Of a DNA stretch of 55,185 bases, positions 1 to 7,544 are shown in pieces. The number at the start of each line of letters is the position of its first letter. Within the stretch, counting starts at the first letter, position 1. A program made the position numbers and the translations under genes. The notes beneath the pieces were generated by a model. It was given only the letters and a program-made list of their open reading frames with translations, was not told the origin of the DNA and searched no databases. Source of the DNA: CAYFTL01 sp964346145 (GTDB lineage Bacteria; Bacillota; Clostridia; Christensenellales; Aristaeellaceae); assembly GCA_964346145.1 (NCBI GenBank), contig CAYFTL010000011.1, positions 1-55,185 of the forward strand, given 5' to 3'.

Positions 1-1
1 T

Positions 2-130
2 TTGGCGGGCTCTTTTTTCGCTGGAACGATTGTTGCTGAGAAAAATAAGAGCTCGCGCAATCGTCAGACATGGCCGCCACATTGGACAATATGGTGGCAG
101 ACTGTCATTCTAGCAACAGCTTTCGGCTGA
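2..130 (+). CDS. Possible 3' end of a membrane protein gene (partial)
   Basis: The frame is open from the window edge to a TGA at 128-130 and gives 42 residues with a hydrophobic start (LAGSFFAGTIVAEK) and a hydrophobic end (WWQTVILATAFG), which could be the tail of a membrane protein. A second frame is also open here, so this is only a suggestion. No family is recognised. From 131 to 256 I see nothing definite. Confidence 0.2.
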   Translation: MAGSFFAGTIVAEKNKSSRNRQTWPPHWTIWWQTVILATAFG

Positions 131-256
131 TAATGGGTTGAATTCCTGTGGCAGACGCAGCCATCCATCTATTTTGTTAATCAAATATATAAATTTAAAA
201 AAACCGTGGTTGATTTTGCTAAAAATCTGGGTTAAAGTAAGTGTCTGTGTGCTTTA

Positions 257-286
257 TTGCACGTAGAACGCGGTTAATGCTATTTT
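257..286 (+). promoter_or_regulatory. Putative promoter of the ROK kinase gene
   Basis: TTGCAC at 257-262 and TATTTT at 281-286 are 18 bp apart, and a TG lies one base before the -10 (extended -10). It sits about 25 bp before the ribosome site GGAGG at 299-303. The -10 is a weak match. Confidence 0.4.
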
Positions 287-311
287 TAATATAAAACCGG
301 AGGTTGAAATC

Positions 312-1217
312 ATGGAAGTTCAAACGGGAAACGGCACACCAAACCTATGGGGTTTTGACATTGGTGGAACTAAATGCGCAGTCGTGGTGGCTGATGGCAA
401 CGGACATATACAAAAAAGGCACCAGGTGTTTACGGCGGACTATCCCGGCTGGCAACAAATACTGGATGCCCTTCTGGAGACCGTGAAAGACGAAAGCGTA
501 CCGGCTGCCATCGGTGTCAGCTGTGGGGGACCGTTGGACAGCCATAGGGGCCTGATTTTGTCGCCTCCCAACCTGCCGGGCTGGGATGAAGTCCCCATCA
601 CCGATTACCTGAGCGAACGCGTGGGGGCACCATGCTTTTTGCAAAACGATGCCAACGCTTGTGCGCTGGCCGAGTGGCGTTTTGGTGCGGGCAAGGGTTG
701 CAAAAACATGGTGTTTTTGACCTTCGGAACCGGTTTTGGCGCAGGCCTTATCTTGAACGGACACTTGTATGAGGGCACCAACGACAACGCCGGAGAAATC
801 GGCCACGTGCGCGCGGCCGAGGATGGCCCTCTGGGCTACGGCAAGGCCGGCGGCTTTGAAGGCTTTTGCTCGGGCGGCGGCATTGCTCAGCTGTCCGGCG
901 GCGTCAGTGCAAAGGAAGTGGTGCAGCTGGCCGAAAAAGGGGATGCCAAAGCGCTGGAAGTGCTCAACACAAGCGCCAAAATGCTGGGCAGAGCCGCTTC
1001 CTTGCTGATTGATGTGCTCAACCCCGAGCGCATCGTCGTGGGCAGCATATTTGCCCGTGCCGAAAAATGGTTTAGAGATGTAATGGAAGCGGAGATCGAG
1101 AAGGAAGCCCTCGCCTTTAGCCGCAAGGTGTGCAAAGTGGTGCCCGCCGAACTGGGCGATTCCATCGGCGATGTAGCCGCCATTACCGTGGCCATCAACG
1201 GCCTGCAGGCGGAGTAG
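312..1217 (+). CDS. ROK family sugar kinase
   Basis: Predicted cytoplasmic ATP-dependent hexose kinase of the ROK superfamily (301 aa, normal length), probably phosphorylating glucose or an amino sugar. Visible features are the N-terminal phosphate-binding motif GFDIGGTKCAVVVAD (about residues 14-28), the catalytic-base motif QNDANACALAEW with Asp113, the glycine-rich FGTGFGAGL, and EIGHVR. The ATG has GGAGG 8 bp upstream. Most bacterial ROK kinases carry a CxCGxxGC zinc motif just after EIGH; here that stretch is replaced by a glycine-rich segment (GPLGYGKAGGFEGF) with no cysteine cluster, so it belongs to a zinc-less branch and the exact sugar is unclear. There is no helix-turn-helix, so it is a kinase and not a regulator. 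Confidence 0.88.
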   Translation: MEVQTGNGTPNLWGFDIGGTKCAVVVADGNGHIQKRHQVFTADYPGWQQILDALLETVKDESVPAAIGVSCGGPLDSHRGLILSPPNLPGWDEVPITDYLSERVGAPCFLQNDANACALAEWRFGAGKGCKNMVFLTFGTGFGAGLILNGHLYEGTNDNAGEIGHVRAAEDGPLGYGKAGGFEGFCSGGGIAQLSGGVSAKEVVQLAEKGDAKALEVLNTSAKMLGRAASLLIDVLNPERIVVGSIFARAEKWFRDVMEAEIEKEALAFSRKVCKVVPAELGDSIGDVAAITVAINGLQAE

Positions 1218-1280
1218 AGAATTTATAGAAGCCGTTTGTCAACAAGCCAAATAAAAGCTGGCCAAGTTTGGCGAATTGCA

Positions 1281-1311
1281 AGCACCGGGTGTAGCGATCC
1301 GGTGCTTTTTT
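1281..1311 (+). terminator. Rho-independent terminator after the ROK kinase
   Basis: Perfect 8-bp stem AGCACCGG/CCGGTGCT with a 10-nt loop, followed directly by a run of six T. Confidence 0.85.
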
Positions 1312-1495
1312 ACTATATTTTTTTCGATTCTTTTATAAGCTTACGGCTTGTGCTTAAAGCATAATGCTCTTGTGTAGTTTGTTCGGATTATAACGACCAT
1401 CAGAAGCGCAGAAAATCATAACAAAGCCGAAGGCAAAATCCCGAACGAATATAGAGTGCAGATGTGATTTGTTCAGGGAATTAACTCAAAGGCAA
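1312..1495. other. Non-coding stretch before glnN
   Basis: No convincing reading frame is seen. GTTCGGATT near 1381 could pair with AATCCCGAAC near 1437 across about 50 nt. This may be chance or the closing stem of a structured RNA; no known RNA family is recognised. Confidence 0.3.
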
Positions 1496-1525
1496 TTGAC
1501 GGTACAAACCAGATTTTGGTATACT
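1496..1525 (+). promoter_or_regulatory. Putative promoter in the glnN leader
   Basis: TTGACG at 1496-1501 and TATACT at 1520-1525 are 18 bp apart, with an extended -10 (TGG before TATACT). The predicted transcript start is about 1532, immediately before the terminator-like hairpin at 1539-1580. Confidence 0.65.
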
Positions 1526-1538
1526 GTTTTTATCTTGT

Positions 1539-1580
1539 AAGCCGCTGTACGAAACTTTGTAGTATTGTTGCGGCTTTTTT
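1539..1580 (+). promoter_or_regulatory. Attenuator-like terminator in the glnN leader
   Basis: AAGCCGC (1539-1545) pairs with GCGGCTT (1570-1576) across a 24-nt loop, followed by a T run to 1580. It lies between the promoter at 1496-1525 and glnN, so transcripts should end after about 50 nt unless the hairpin is overridden. Either conditional attenuation of glnN or a short RNA would fit. Confidence 0.55.
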
Positions 1581-1584
1581 GCTT

Positions 1585-1610
1585 AAATTTTGCGAAAAAG
1601 TGCAAAATAA
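1585..1610 (+). repeat. A/T-rich dyad motif, copy 1
   Basis: ATTTTGC (1587-1593) and GCAAAAT (1602-1608) form a perfect 7-bp dyad around GAAAAAGT. Almost the same sequence recurs at 55107-55133. Both copies lie roughly 30-40 bp upstream of a ribosome site, which suggests a shared protein site or RNA hairpin. Confidence 0.45.
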
Positions 1611-1657
1611 TTGCGTGAAAAGTCTAGAATGTGTGGATAGAGCTGGGGGGCTTTGGC

Positions 1658-3751
1658 TTGGAAAAATTACCCGAGATATTTGGTTCGTTGGTGTTCAACG
1701 ATAAAGTTATGCGCGAGCGCCTGCCTAAGGAAGTGTATGAAACGTTGCTGCGCACGGTGGAGGGCGGGGAACAGCTGGATCTGTCCCTGGCCAACGTGGT
1801 GGCAAATGCGATGATGGATTGGGCTGTGGAAAAGGGAGCCACCCATTATACCCACTGGTTCCAGCCGATGACCGGCATTACGGCAGAAAAGCATGACAGC
1901 TTTGTCAGCCCTATTTCCGGCGGACAGATACGCTTGGAATTTTCTGGAAAAGAGCTGGTGCGCGGCGAACCCGATGCCTCTTCCTTTCCGTCGGGCGGGC
2001 TGCGGGCCAGCTTTGAGGCCCGGGGCTATACCGCCTGGGACCCCACCAGCTATGCCTTCATTAAAGAAGGAGTGCTCTGCATCCCCACTGCGTTTTGGTC
2101 CTATGGCGGCGAAGCATTGGATATGAAGACGCCGCTGCTGAAATCTATGGAAGCGCTGAACGTGCAGGCGCTGCGCATCCTGCGCCTGTTTGGAAACTTT
2201 TCGGTAAAGCGGGTCGTGCCCACGGTGGGCGCGGAGCAGGAATACTTTTTGCTGGACAAATCCTTATACAAACAACGGAAAGATTTAATCTACACTGGCC
2301 GCACTCTGCTGGGCGCCGATCCGCCCAAGGGGCAGGAACTGGATGACCATTATTTTGGTGCCGTGAAGCCGCGGGTGGCCGCCTTTATGGATGAACTAGA
2401 CGAAGAACTTTGGAAACGCGGTGTGCCGGCAAAAACCAAGCACAACGAAACTGCTCCCGGCCAACACGAGTTGGCGCCGGTATTTGCCACCGCCAATGTA
2501 GCCACCGACCACAACCAGCTGATCATGGAAATGATGAAGAAAATCGCTTCCAAGCACGATCTGGTCTGTCTATTGCACGAAAAGCCTTTTAAGGGGGTAA
2601 ACGGCAGCGGCAAGCACAACAACTGGGCGCTGACCACCGATACCGGGGTTAACTTGTTGGACCCGGGCAGCTCGCCCCATGAAAACGCTCAGTTTCTGTT
2701 GTTTTTCTGTGCCGTAATTCAGGCGGTGGATGAATATCAGGATCTGCTGCGCATCAGCGTCGCTTCTGCGGCCAACGATCAGCGCCTGGGTGGATATGAA
2801 GCGCCACCTGCGGTCATTTCCATGTACATCGGTTCCGACTTGATGGAAGTGCTGGAAGCGTTGGAAAACAAAGCTGACTATGATTCTCCCGAAGCCGGCA
2901 CCATGGAAATCGGGGTGTCGGTGTTGCCCGCCCTCCCCAAGGATTCCACCGACCGCAACCGCACTTCGCCCTTCGCGTTTACCGGCAACCGGTTTGAGTT
3001 TCGTATGCCCGGTTCAAACGCGTCGGTGGCCTTCCCCAACATTGTGCTCAACACTGTGGTGGCTGAAGCCTTGCGCCGGCTTGCCGATCGCTTGGAAGCG
3101 GCCGACGACTTCAATTACATGCTCAACCACCTGATCCGAAAGGTCATGCGCGAGCACAAGCGCATCATTTTTAATGGAAACGGCTATTGCAAGGATTGGG
3201 AAGACGAAGCGCGGCGCAGAGGCTTGCTCAACTTGCCCACCACGCCGGATGCTCTGCCTTACTTGTTGGCGCAAAAGAATGTGGAGCTGTTTACCCAGCA
3301 CAGGGTGTTTACCCAGGCGGAGCTGATTTCCCGTTGTGGTATTCTGCAGGAAAATTATTGCAAGCTGATCCGCATTGAGGCCAATACACTGCTGGAAATG
3401 GTCAAGCGCGATGTGATCCCTGCGACGGTTAAGTTTATGAAGAACTTGGGCGAAGCGTTGGCACTCAAGAACCAGCTGAATGGTGAATTTGCCGAAGATC
3501 TGGAGCGAAGGCTGCTGGAGCAAACCTCTAAAGAGAGCGCCCGCCTGCTGAAAAAGACGGACGCGTTGGAGCGTTCGCTGGGCCAGTCTATGCCTCAGGA
3601 TTTGACCGAGGCCACTCTGTTTTGCCGTGATCGAGTTTTGCGGGCGATGGAAGAGCTGCGCGGGGTAGCTGACAAGCTGGAAACCTTGGTGGGCAGCGAA
3701 TACTGGCCCTACCCCAGTTGTGGAGATTTGCTCTACAGTGTACAGGATTAA
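1658..3751 (+). CDS. glnN: Type III glutamine synthetase
   Basis: ATP-dependent ligation of ammonia to glutamate to make glutamine, as a large cytoplasmic oligomer of the GSIII class (about 700 aa, found in Bacteroidota, Clostridia and cyanobacteria). Recognised by the N-terminal EKLPEIFGSLVFND and the catalytic-domain stretches VGAEQEYFLLD, KHNETAPGQHELAPVF, NGSGKHNNWAL and GNRFEFRMPGSNAS, with a C-terminal helical extension typical of GSIII. I place the start at TTG 1658, which follows GGGGGG (1645-1650) by 7 bp and gives the usual N-terminus; GTG 1631 would add nine residues but has no ribosome site. It stands alone, behind the promoter and attenuator-like hairpin in its leader, so nitrogen-responsive control is plausible but unproven. 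Confidence 0.95.
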   Translation: MEKLPEIFGSLVFNDKVMRERLPKEVYETLLRTVEGGEQLDLSLANVVANAMMDWAVEKGATHYTHWFQPMTGITAEKHDSFVSPISGGQIRLEFSGKELVRGEPDASSFPSGGLRASFEARGYTAWDPTSYAFIKEGVLCIPTAFWSYGGEALDMKTPLLKSMEALNVQALRILRLFGNFSVKRVVPTVGAEQEYFLLDKSLYKQRKDLIYTGRTLLGADPPKGQELDDHYFGAVKPRVAAFMDELDEELWKRGVPAKTKHNETAPGQHELAPVFATANVATDHNQLIMEMMKKIASKHDLVCLLHEKPFKGVNGSGKHNNWALTTDTGVNLLDPGSSPHENAQFLLFFCAVIQAVDEYQDLLRISVASAANDQRLGGYEAPPAVISMYIGSDLMEVLEALENKADYDSPEAGTMEIGVSVLPALPKDSTDRNRTSPFAFTGNRFEFRMPGSNASVAFPNIVLNTVVAEALRRLADRLEAADDFNYMLNHLIRKVMREHKRIIFNGNGYCKDWEDEARRRGLLNLPTTPDALPYLLAQKNVELFTQHRVFTQAELISRCGILQENYCKLIRIEANTLLEMVKRDVIPATVKFMKNLGEALALKNQLNGEFAEDLERRLLEQTSKESARLLKKTDALERSLGQSMPQDLTEATLFCRDRVLRAMEELRGVADKLETLVGSEYWPYPSCGDLLYSVQD

Positions 3752-3771
3752 AAATACAAAAACATCAGGCG

Positions 3772-3839
3772 GAGCAAGCCGAAGCGGGAGCTTAAAGTTG
3801 TCAAAAGGTTAACAATGAGCTCCGGGCTTCGGCTTGCTC
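3772..3839. terminator. Long inverted repeat after glnN
   Basis: GAGCAAGCCGAAGC at 3772-3785 is the exact reverse complement of 3826-3839, and the stem continues imperfectly inwards (GAGCT/AGCTC), leaving an A/T-rich loop. There is no T run on the + side; on the - side the stem is followed by a T-rich stretch. It may act as a glnN 3' end structure. Its right arm overlaps the -35 of the next promoter. Confidence 0.5.
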
Positions 3840-3862
3840 TGTGTGCACAAATTGTGTATAAT
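3834..3862 (+). promoter_or_regulatory. Putative promoter of the FmdB-like gene and murA
   Basis: TTGCTC at 3834-3839 and TATAAT at 3857-3862 with a 17-bp spacer. The -35 is inside the right arm of the inverted repeat. Confidence 0.6.
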
Positions 3863-3937
3863 TGATAAACACATAAGTAAACTTTAAATGGATCGGATTT
3901 CATCATTAGAGACAACCGGTCATTGGGGGAAGCCGTC

Positions 3938-4138
3938 ATGCCTTTGTATGAATTTAAATGCAAACATTGTGGACATAAATTTGAAACGCTGGTTTCTATT
4001 AGCGCAAAAGACGATGTGCGCTGCGAAAAATGCGGCAAGGAAGTCGGCCGGGTGTACGAAGGTGCGTGCAGTTTTGGCACTACGGGTTCGGGCAGTTGCT
4101 CGGGCCAGTGTTCGGGCTGTTCGGGTTGCGGACACTAG
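3938..4138 (+). CDS. FmdB family zinc-ribbon protein
   Basis: Small protein (66 aa) beginning MPLYEFKCKHCGHKFE, with a second knuckle CEKCG, so four cysteines make one zinc ribbon, followed by a Gly/Ser/Cys-rich tail with further cysteines. This is the classic FmdB (putative regulatory protein) pattern; the family's function is poorly known. ATG 3938 is chosen because GGGGGAAG precedes it and MPLYEF is the conserved family start; the in-frame TTG at 3923 would place the ribosome site inside the gene. It lies 66 bp before murA and probably shares its transcript. Confidence 0.85.
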   Translation: MPLYEFKCKHCGHKFETLVSISAKDDVRCEKCGKEVGRVYEGACSFGTTGSGSCSGQCSGCSGCGH

Positions 4139-4204
4139 CACGAAGGCGATAGCCTTACAGATGAATTTAGGAGGAAATCGGCTCGCGCCGATTGAGATAG
4201 AGAT

Positions 4205-5476
4205 ATGCCAACAGTAGAAGCTTTTCGTATAGAAGGTGGCCGGCCGTTAAACGGTGAGGTTGCGGTTAGCGGCGGCAAAAACGCCGCCCTTGCCATTATT
4301 CCCGCGGCCTTGCTGGCCAAGGAACCTTCCACCATTGAGAATCTGCCCGACGTGGCCGATGTCCAGGTTGTAGCTGAGATGCTGCGGATATTGGGTGCCA
4401 AGGTGGAATTTGAAAACGGAACAATGCGGATTGACCCTACCGGGGTCAACCGGATGGATCCGCCGTACGAGTTGGCCAGCCGCATGCGGGCCAGTTATTA
4501 CCTGGTGCCGGTATTGACCGGTATTTTAGGTGCTTCCAAAGTACCGATGCCGGGCGGCTGCGACATTGGAGCACGGCCTATAGACCAGACAATCAAAGGC
4601 TTGTCTATGTTGGGGGTGCAGGTCGAGACCGAGCACGGCGCTCTGCTTTCTAAAGCGGTTAACCCCAGGGGAGCCGAGGTGTATTTGGATTTTCCGAGCG
4701 TAGGCGCGACGGTGAACACCATGCTTATGGCCGTAACCGTGCCGGGCAACACCACCATCGTCAACGCTGCGAAGGAGCCTCATATCGTAGATCTGGCCAA
4801 CTTTTTGGGCAGCATGGGCGTTTGGATCAAGGGTGCAGGCACAGACACCATCCGCATTCGCGGTGGACGCCCGTTGCACGGATCGACCTACGCCATCATT
4901 CCTGACCAAATCGAAACCGGCACGTTGATGATCGCGGCGGCCGCCTGCGGTGGTGATGTGACCATCACCGATGCGATTCCGACCCATATGGAAGCGCTGT
5001 CGGCTAAATTGTTGGAGATGGGCGTAAACGTTACCGACGCAGACGACAGGATTCGCGTGCGCTCGGATCGAAATTTCCGGGCGGTCAATGTAAAGACCCA
5101 GGTGTATCCGGGCTTCCCCACCGACTTACAGCAACCCTTTACTGCGCTGACCACGCTGGCCAAGGGCAACAGCATGATTACGGAAACCATATACGAAGCC
5201 CGGTACAAATACGTGGAGGAGCTTCGGCGTATGGGCGCCAACATAAAGGTGCTTGACCGGGTGGCCATCGTGGAAGGCGGCAAGCGCCTCACCGGTACTC
5301 AGGTGATCGCTCCGGATTTGCGGGGCGGCGCATCGTTGGTGATCGCCGGACTGTTGGCCGAAGGGATTACTGAAATTTCGGGCGTCAAATATATTGAGCG
5401 CGGGTATGAGCGCATTGACCGAAAGCTGAATGCTTTGGGCGCCAAGATAGAACGCATTAAAAAGGGCGATTTATAA
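4205..5476 (+). CDS. murA: UDP-N-acetylglucosamine 1-carboxyvinyltransferase
   Basis: First committed step of peptidoglycan synthesis: transfers enolpyruvate from PEP to UDP-GlcNAc in the cytoplasm; the target of fosfomycin. The 423 aa match the family length. The N-terminus has the substrate-lysine motif SGGKNAAL, and the mobile loop has PGGCDIGARPIDQ with the catalytic and fosfomycin-reactive Cys119. Later motifs include TDLQQPF and DLRGGASLVIAGL. The ribosome site AGGAGG lies far upstream (about 4170), leaving a long spacer, but MPTVEAFRIEGG is the normal start. Many Bacillota have two murA copies; this may be either. Confidence 0.95.
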   Translation: MPTVEAFRIEGGRPLNGEVAVSGGKNAALAIIPAALLAKEPSTIENLPDVADVQVVAEMLRILGAKVEFENGTMRIDPTGVNRMDPPYELASRMRASYYLVPVLTGILGASKVPMPGGCDIGARPIDQTIKGLSMLGVQVETEHGALLSKAVNPRGAEVYLDFPSVGATVNTMLMAVTVPGNTTIVNAAKEPHIVDLANFLGSMGVWIKGAGTDTIRIRGGRPLHGSTYAIIPDQIETGTLMIAAAACGGDVTITDAIPTHMEALSAKLLEMGVNVTDADDRIRVRSDRNFRAVNVKTQVYPGFPTDLQQPFTALTTLAKGNSMITETIYEARYKYVEELRRMGANIKVLDRVAIVEGGKRLTGTQVIAPDLRGGASLVIAGLLAEGITEISGVKYIERGYERIDRKLNALGAKIERIKKGDL

Positions 5477-5502
5477 AACGTTTAGTTTGCGATAAAGAAG
5501 AT

Positions 5503-5545
5503 CGAGGGCAAAAGACATTGAATAATGTTGATTGCCCTCGTTTTT
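5503..5545 (+). terminator. Rho-independent terminator after murA
   Basis: CGAGGGCA (5503-5510) pairs with TGCCCTCG (5533-5540), followed by TTTTT. Confidence 0.85.
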
Positions 5546-5676
5546 GTTAAATATCGCCGGATTTGGACACGATTTCCATAGACAGTATTGTACTGTTTGC
5601 TGCCAACGTACAATCTAAAAAATGAACGCAGAGGGGAGGAGTCGACTTTTTTCTATGAAGATCAAGCGTATTTATA

Positions 5677-5705
5677 TTGTATCTACTGGCGATTTTGTGT
5701 AGAAT
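5677..5705 (+). promoter_or_regulatory. Putative promoter of the UroD-like gene
   Basis: TTGTAT at 5677-5682 and TAGAAT at 5700-5705 with a 17-bp spacer, 57 bp before the ribosome site GGAGG at 5762-5766. Confidence 0.6.
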
Positions 5706-5773
5706 TGTACAGGCGATAGAATAGGATAGAAAAGTAGCACGCAAGAGGGGTAAAACAGAGCGGAGGATTGTGT

Positions 5774-7012
5774 ATGAATTCAAAGGATATGGCCATATTG
5801 CGCCGGTTGGCCAGCGAATATGCCGAGGTGGCTGCGCTGCCCATACAGGATGAAAAGCGAAGATTGTGGCGAAAGCTGAACAGCCTTTCGATGGAGAGGC
5901 CCATGGTGGTGATCGACCAAATGCCCTGGGGTGAGCTCAATATAAACGGCGAACTCGACTGCCAGGTGGAAGATCCCTATTGGCGCGGTGTGGAACAGGA
6001 GCTGCGCAGGACGCTTTACAAATGGAAGTATACGCCGGTGGACATGGTGGTCAATCCGTATATTTGCCTGCCCCGACCGATTGAAAATAGCGGCTGGGGA
6101 ATTTCGGTGCTGGAGGATACCATTGGCTACAGGGATGGTGACGACAGCGCGGTGCTGAGCCACAGTTACGAAAACCAGATTGAAACCTTGGAGGATGTGC
6201 AGAAGATTAAAACCCCGGTGCTGACGCTGGATCGCGAGCGGGAAACGCGCATTGTAGAAGAGGCCCACGCTTTGCTGGATGGGATCATCCCCTTTGTGAT
6301 GGTAGGGCAAGTGATGTACTTTGGCATGTGGGATTTGATTGCAACCTGGATGGGCGTTGAGAATTGCTACATTGCCATGGTTGACGAACCCGAACTGGTG
6401 CATGCGCTGATGAAAAAGTTGAGCGAGGCTCAGCTTGGGTTGATGGAACAGATGGACGCTTTGGGCCTGTGCGATGTGTATTCCAACGTTTGCCACTGCT
6501 CCTACACATTTTCCGATATTCCCAAGGTGGGCAGAGATGGCCGCATTGATTCGGTGTGTTCTAACGCCTGGGGATTTGGATTGGCCCAGTTGTTTACCTC
6601 GGTTTCGCCCAAGCTTATGAATGAGTTTGAGTTTGAATACATGAAGCCGTTGTTTGAGCGCTGTGGCGCAATCTACTACGGCTGCTGTGACCGGTTAGAC
6701 GACCGGATGGAGTATGTGAACCAGCTGCCCAACGTGCGCAAGGTGTCTTGCAGCCCTTGGAGCGACCGGGAGCGCTTTGCTGAAAAGCTTCCTCAGAGGA
6801 TGATTATGAGCAACAAGCCCACTCCGGCCATGCTGGCGGGCAAGCAGTTAAACGAAGATGCGGTGCGGGCCGACCTGCGCTGTACGATTGAAGCGGCCAA
6901 GGCTTACGATCGAAACTTGGAAATTATATTAAAAGATATTTCCACTGTGCAAAGCAACCCTGAACAGCTGCACCGCTGGGCACAGATTGCCATGGAAGAA
7001 GTGGAGCGCTAG
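5774..7012 (+). CDS. Uroporphyrinogen decarboxylase-superfamily protein (putative methyltransferase), copy A
   Basis: A 412-aa cytoplasmic TIM-barrel protein of the UroD/MtaA superfamily. It is not HemE: no other heme gene is near, and the C-terminal region YYGCCDRLDDR, LPNVRKVSCSPW and LKDISTVQSNPEQL is typical of an uncharacterised anaerobe branch. Cysteine-rich stretches (NVCHCSYTF, YYGCCD) could bind zinc as in corrinoid methyltransferases of the MtaA/CmuA type, but substrate and role are unknown. ATG 5774 has GGAGG 7 bp upstream; the TTG six bases earlier is less likely. It has its own promoter and terminator, so it is monocistronic. A distant relative sits at 28382-29488. Confidence 0.75.
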   Translation: MNSKDMAILRRLASEYAEVAALPIQDEKRRLWRKLNSLSMERPMVVIDQMPWGELNINGELDCQVEDPYWRGVEQELRRTLYKWKYTPVDMVVNPYICLPRPIENSGWGISVLEDTIGYRDGDDSAVLSHSYENQIETLEDVQKIKTPVLTLDRERETRIVEEAHALLDGIIPFVMVGQVMYFGMWDLIATWMGVENCYIAMVDEPELVHALMKKLSEAQLGLMEQMDALGLCDVYSNVCHCSYTFSDIPKVGRDGRIDSVCSNAWGFGLAQLFTSVSPKLMNEFEFEYMKPLFERCGAIYYGCCDRLDDRMEYVNQLPNVRKVSCSPWSDRERFAEKLPQRMIMSNKPTPAMLAGKQLNEDAVRADLRCTIEAAKAYDRNLEIILKDISTVQSNPEQLHRWAQIAMEEVER

Positions 7013-7062
7013 AGCGGGTAACCAGGCTTCCTTTGAGTTTTATTCGATATTTCTACAGAAAC

Positions 7063-7121
7063 AAAATGCACTCCTTCGTTTTTCAGTGGATTACACTGGC
7101 GAACGTGGGAGTGCATTTTTT
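7063..7121. terminator. Bidirectional terminator between convergent genes
   Basis: AAAATGCACTCC at 7063-7074 pairs with GGAGTGCATTTT at 7108-7119; T runs lie on both strands. Confidence 0.8.
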
Positions 7122-7146
7122 AGCTGTGGTTTTACTTGACGCCGGA

Positions 7147-7521
7147 TTATTTTATCGGCTTGCCCAGATTGAGCTTGCGGCGCCAGTCGGGCGGGGCGCC
7201 GTTGTCGCCCCAGTATTCTTCCATTTCGGATATTTTGTCATTCAAAATGGTAAAAAATGAGGTGGCATAAAAGGATGCGCTGCTATCCAGATTGGTAATT
7301 CGTGTAACGGTAATGATTTGATCGCCGACCTGCAGCAGTTTCTCAATATCGCCAGACCAGCGGCCGGGGTATTCGCAGTTGGCGGTGATAAATTCGCGAA
7401 CGGTAAACAATTCGTTGGTGTTAGGCCAACGGACGAGGGCGCCCTCATGAAAATAAGTGGCGAGGCGATCGCGATTTTGTTGGGCAATATCCTGCCAAAA
7501 TGCTTTGATTGTATGGAGCAA
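7147..7521 (-). CDS. NTF2-like (SnoaL/DUF4440-type) protein
   Basis: A 124-aa cytoplasmic protein with the pattern of the NTF2-like cone fold: an N-terminal helix (IKAFWQDIAQQNRDRLATYF), the pocket segment ALVRWPNTNELFTVREFI, then alternating strands (GDQIITVTRITN, SFYATSFFTILNDKISEMEEYW). Proteins like this bind or convert small molecules; nothing points to a substrate. The start is TTG with AAGGAG 8 bp upstream. It lies 23 bp after the GNAT gene and probably shares its mRNA. Confidence 0.7.
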   Translation of the reverse strand: MLHTIKAFWQDIAQQNRDRLATYFHEGALVRWPNTNELFTVREFITANCEYPGRWSGDIEKLLQVGDQIITVTRITNLDSSASFYATSFFTILNDKISEMEEYWGDNGAPPDWRRKLNLGKPIK

Positions 7522-7544
7522 GGCGATTTCTCCTTAACTTGGTT

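Noticed and set aside
1..64. Inverted repeat ACGATTG/CAATCGT near the left edge as a terminator
   Set aside because: Loop of about 24 bases, imperfect beyond seven pairs, and no T run follows.
5774..7012. Annotation as HemE uroporphyrinogen decarboxylase
   Set aside because: No other tetrapyrrole gene is near and the C-terminal signature is of an uncharacterised anaerobe branch, not the HemE type.
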